Assembly: GCF_001189365.1 (NCBI RefSeq)
Contig: NZ_LFJJ01000012.1
Span: 1-54,857 of the forward strand
From: Candidatus Burkholderia verschuerenii
Lineage (GTDB): Bacteria > Pseudomonadota > Gammaproteobacteria > Burkholderiales > Burkholderiaceae
DNA length: 54,857 nucleotides
Direction of reading: 5' to 3'
Numbering within the stretch: position 1 is the stretch's first letter; each line of letters starts with the position of its first letter. The translations under genes and the position numbers were made by a program. Of this stretch, positions 52,594 through 54,857 are shown piece by piece. The notes beneath the pieces are model-generated. The model had not been told where the DNA came from. It did no database searches and saw nothing but the letters and a program-made list of their open reading frames with translations.

Positions 52594-53979
52594 TCAGGAC
52601 GATTCCAGCTTCATCCGCTGCAACTTGTTATAAAGCGTCTTCGGGCTGATGCCGAGCAGCGTCGCGGCGCGATGCCGCGTGCCGCCGACCGCTTCGAGCG
52701 TCGCGCGGATCAGCATGTCTTCGACGTCCGCCAGCGCGGTGCCGACCGTCACCTGCACGCTGCTGCCGTTCAGGCCGCGTCCGCCCATGCCGCCTTGCTC
52801 GTCGACGCGCAAGGTTTCGATCGTTTCGCCCGACGCGTGATACGCGCGCCGCACGCGTTCGCGCAATTCGCGCACGTTGCCCGGCCATTCGATCGCGATG
52901 CACTCGCGCAGGAACGTCGGGCTGACGCGCTTGGGCGAGCCACTCGTGATGCCGGCGATGTGATTCTCGCGGTTCAGTTCATCGACGAAGGTCTCGGCGA
53001 TCAGCGCGATATCGTCGTCGCGTTCGCGCAGCGGCGGCAACATGATCGACGATGCCGACAGCCGCTGGAATAGATCCTCGCGCAGCGCGCCGCTCGCGAC
53101 CGCATCGCGCACCGGCGTGCGCGATGCCGCGATCAGCCGGAAGTCCGTCATGATGCGGTTGCTGCCGCCCACGCGCATGAAGGTCTGCGAATCGATCGAG
53201 CGAAGCAGCGCTTCCTGCTGCGCGGCGGGCAGCGAATCGATCTGGTCGAGGAACAGCGTGCCGCCGCCCGCCTGTTCGAGCAGGCCCGGCTCGCGATTCT
53301 CCGCGCCGGCGTACGCGTTGCGCTCGTGACCGAACAGGATGCTTTCCATCGAACGCGACGAATCGCGCGCGGCGGAGCAATCGAAGGTGACGAACGGGCC
53401 TTTGCGGCGGCGGCTCAGATCGTGGATCGTGCGCGCGGCGATCTTCTTGCCCGTGCCCGGTTCGCCGCAAACCATCACGGCGGCTTCGGTCGGCGCGGTG
53501 TGCTCGATCTGGTCGTAGACCGCCTGCATCACCGTACTGCGGCCCAGCATCTCGTCGAAATGGCCGAGATCGCGCAGCTTGGTGCGCAGCGCTTGCACTT
53601 CCTCGGTCAGTTCGTACGGACGCGGAATGCGCGCCAAAAGGCTACGCAGACGCGGAATGTTGACCGGCTTCAGCAGGTAATCCCAGATGCCGTGACGAAA
53701 GCCCTCGATCGCGCTCTCGACCGTCGCGTTACCGGTCATCACGATCACGGGCAGCGCGCCGTCCGGCGCATGAGAGGGCAGGCTCGGCAGCAGGTCCAGA
53801 CCGCTGCCGTCCGGCAAGTTCAGGTCGATCAGCACGACGTCGGGAATGAAGCGCGCCAGGGCGGCGCGCGCTTCCGCGAGAGTCGTGGCCGTGTCGACGG
53901 TGAAATCGTCGGCCATCAGGATGGCGGACAGGCCGGACAGGCTATTGGGATCGTCTTCGACAATCAATGCATGTGGCAT
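52594..53979 (-). CDS. Response regulator with degenerate sigma-54 activator domain
   Basis: 461 residues: receiver domain (1-120, phospho-acceptor Asp52 in 'VVLIDLNLPDGSG', acid pair Glu8-Asp9-Asp10, Lys in 'YLLKPVNIP'), AAA+ domain (about 150-380) and a Fis-type helix-turn-helix at the end ('RHRAATLLGISPKTLYNKLQ'). Walker A is GEPGTGKK (171-178). The loop that binds sigma-54, normally GAFTGA, reads NAYAGA (221-226). Walker B is LFLDQID with Gln246 where Glu is catalytic. 'PGNVRELRERVRRAYHASGE' keeps sensor II. ATG at 53979 was chosen (MPHALIVEDD). It has no sensor-kinase neighbour here. It may be an inactive or non-sigma-54 regulator. Confidence 0.9.
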   Translation of the reverse strand: MPHALIVEDDPNSLSGLSAILMADDFTVDTATTLAEARAALARFIPDVVLIDLNLPDGSGLDLLPSLPSHAPDGALPVIVMTGNATVESAIEGFRHGIWDYLLKPVNIPRLRSLLARIPRPYELTEEVQALRTKLRDLGHFDEMLGRSTVMQAVYDQIEHTAPTEAAVMVCGEPGTGKKIAARTIHDLSRRRKGPFVTFDCSAARDSSRSMESILFGHERNAYAGAENREPGLLEQAGGGTLFLDQIDSLPAAQQEALLRSIDSQTFMRVGGSNRIMTDFRLIAASRTPVRDAVASGALREDLFQRLSASSIMLPPLRERDDDIALIAETFVDELNRENHIAGITSGSPKRVSPTFLRECIAIEWPGNVRELRERVRRAYHASGETIETLRVDEQGGMGGRGLNGSSVQVTVGTALADVEDMLIRATLEAVGGTRHRAATLLGISPKTLYNKLQRMKLESS

Positions 53980-54204
53980 GGCAGACAACTATCAAGGTGG
54001 ACTGTAATCCGCCTTCGCCGCACGCGACGCCGGAATGACGCCGCATGGGGATCGGGCGCGTGTGCGGAAGGTCATGCGCCTTGCATGTCACGCTGGCCGG
54101 TAAGGCACGCGATGTCCCGCTGCGTTTGTTCTTTCGTCCTGCGCTTTTCGTTCTTGCTTGTTTGTTGAGCGACTGGTTGAGAAGCACCCTGTGGACACTG
54201 AGGC

Positions 54205-54558
54205 TTACTGCGTTCTGAGGTGCAGTTCGTTGCTCACGGATTGCACGCCTCTCACGCTGCGCGCCAGGGCGACGGCCTTTTGAATCTGCATCTCCGATTC
54301 GACATAACCGGCCAGCTGCACGGTGCCGCGAAACGTCGCGACACTGACGGGCAGCCGTCTCAACTCAGGATCGGCGGCCAGCGTCTGCTTCACGCGCGCG
54401 GCGAGTGCTGCATCGCTCGTGTCGTCGTTCGCCGGAACGTTCGGCGGCGACGGGTTCGCCTGAGGCGTCGACTGGCATCCGGCGGTGAACGCGAAAGCGG
54501 GCAAGGCGATCGCCGCGGCGATCAGGAGACGGCTCACGGAGGAAGCCTTGTCTCGCAT
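54205..54558 (-). CDS. BON-domain lipoprotein
   Basis: 117 residues. Signal peptide with lipobox 'LIAAAIALPAFAFTAGCQST' (Cys after Ala-Gly, acylated), a Pro/Asn-rich linker, then one BON domain (about 55-117: 'DAALAARVKQTLAADPELRRLPVSVATFRGTVQLAGYVES...VRGVQSVSNELHL'). BON proteins bind phospholipids and strengthen the envelope; OsmY and DolP are examples. The ATG at 54558 (MRDKASSVSRLL) starts just before the signal peptide. It stands alone. Confidence 0.9.
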   Translation of the reverse strand: MRDKASSVSRLLIAAAIALPAFAFTAGCQSTPQANPSPPNVPANDDTSDAALAARVKQTLAADPELRRLPVSVATFRGTVQLAGYVESEMQIQKAVALARSVRGVQSVSNELHLRTQ

Positions 54559-54733
54559 GTCGGTTCTGTTTATCCGCATTACACAGGTCGAGCAGGATTC
54601 GTGCCAATGAGTTGATTTTTCCGATAGAAACCGATCGCGCAATCCACGTCTCGGTTCATGGAATGCGAAGCATCTGATTTAAGCGACGCTTGAGCGGTAA
54701 AGTTTGCCTGAATTTGTCAAAATATTCACGCAA

Positions 54734-54857
54734 ATCGGCATAGGGGCGGCCAGCAAGCTGGCCGGTCCCCTGCCACACCACCCTGCCACACCACCCGGCG
54801 TGCGGGTCCGCACCGGGCGGTTCGGGAAGTTGAGGTTATGTGAGGCGAGGCATGCCA
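54734..54857 (-). mobile_element. 3' end of a group II intron, cut by the window edge
   Basis: Reading minus, 54821-54790 forms a domain V: ACCGCCCGG pairs with CCGGGTGGT (one G-T pair), with an upper stem TGCG/CGCA, a GACC loop and a two-base CG bulge on the 3' side. Next comes a domain VI hairpin (about 54766-54738, GGCCAGCTTGCTGGCC core), and the intron should end at the AT of CCGAT near 54734. The 'AACCTCAACTT' before domain V is typical as well. The reverse transcriptase, if any, lies beyond the right edge. The insertion lies downstream of (to the right of) the BON gene. Confidence 0.75.
54768..54793. repeat. 13-bp tandem duplication next to intron domain V
   Basis: CCCTGCCACACCA occurs twice, end to end, at 54768-54780 and 54781-54793. 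On the intron strand it lies between domain V and domain VI, where only a few linker bases are normal. Confidence 0.9.

Overview
The window looks like a chromosomal segment of a Burkholderiales bacterium, most like Burkholderia, Paraburkholderia or Caballeronia. The basis is high GC, strong GC bias at third codon positions, the order yceD-rpmF-plsX-fabH-fabD-fabG-acpP-fabF-rpoE-rseA-rseB-mucD-lepA-lepB-rnc-era-recO-pdxJ-acpS-nagZ, and the pairing of rne with a divergent rluC. The genus is an inference from recalled gene order and protein character; no search was run.

Layout. 1-313 is gene-free and carries an inverted repeat of a type I recall as dispersed in this group. 314-8852 holds accessory functions: a MATE exporter, an S4 RNA-binding protein, two small exported Lys/Ala-rich proteins, a UvrD-like helicase behind a candidate LexA box, an AzlCD pair, an AraC regulator, CreA and a 24-residue membrane protein. 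8984-12604 is a lactate-oxidation locus: a GntR/FCD regulator divergent from lutABC, with a readable promoter and a perfect palindromic operator. Then come tRNA-Asn, fdxA, pncB, a second LUD-domain gene, a Na+/H+ antiporter, a 2-hydroxyacid dehydrogenase and rmuC. 19398-23371 (minus) has a GNAT protein, a small membrane protein and moaA-mobA-moeA for molybdenum cofactor. 23581-26901 is RNase E, separated from rluC by about 900 bp with strong hairpins. 27806-30914 is rluC, a HAD phosphatase, a Rieske protein and sppA. rsmI-like and maf genes on the minus strand diverge from the long ribosomal/fatty-acid/envelope-stress/RNA-processing run (32605-52535). The window closes with a sigma-54-type response regulator, a BON lipoprotein and the 3' end of a group II intron that runs off the right edge.

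How the genes work together. The 32.6-39.5 kb block couples a ribosomal protein (L32) to the type II fatty-acid pathway, with acpS further down. The 40.0-44.0 kb block is the sigma-E envelope stress circuit: sigma factor, anti-sigma factor, RseB sensor and periplasmic protease. The 44.4-52.5 kb block is translation, secretion, RNA processing, ribosome assembly, recombination, PLP synthesis and cell-wall recycling.

The most striking signal is not a new gene system. It is a scatter of small lesions in otherwise well-conserved genes: the small exported protein at 2355, the GntR regulator (three indels), lutA (nonsense), the second LUD gene, rmuC, yceD and nagZ (two compensating indels). Two lesions are exact short tandem duplications (7 bp and 5 bp), and a 13-bp tandem duplication lies in the group II intron. 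This looks like genuine replication slippage in a decaying genome, as in host-restricted Burkholderia/Caballeronia symbionts, but consensus errors could explain the single-base changes. Other points are a yceD-rpmF leader RNA with two mutually exclusive pairings, a sigma-54-family regulator lacking a normal GAFTGA loop and Walker B glutamate, and an SOS-type operator before the helicase.
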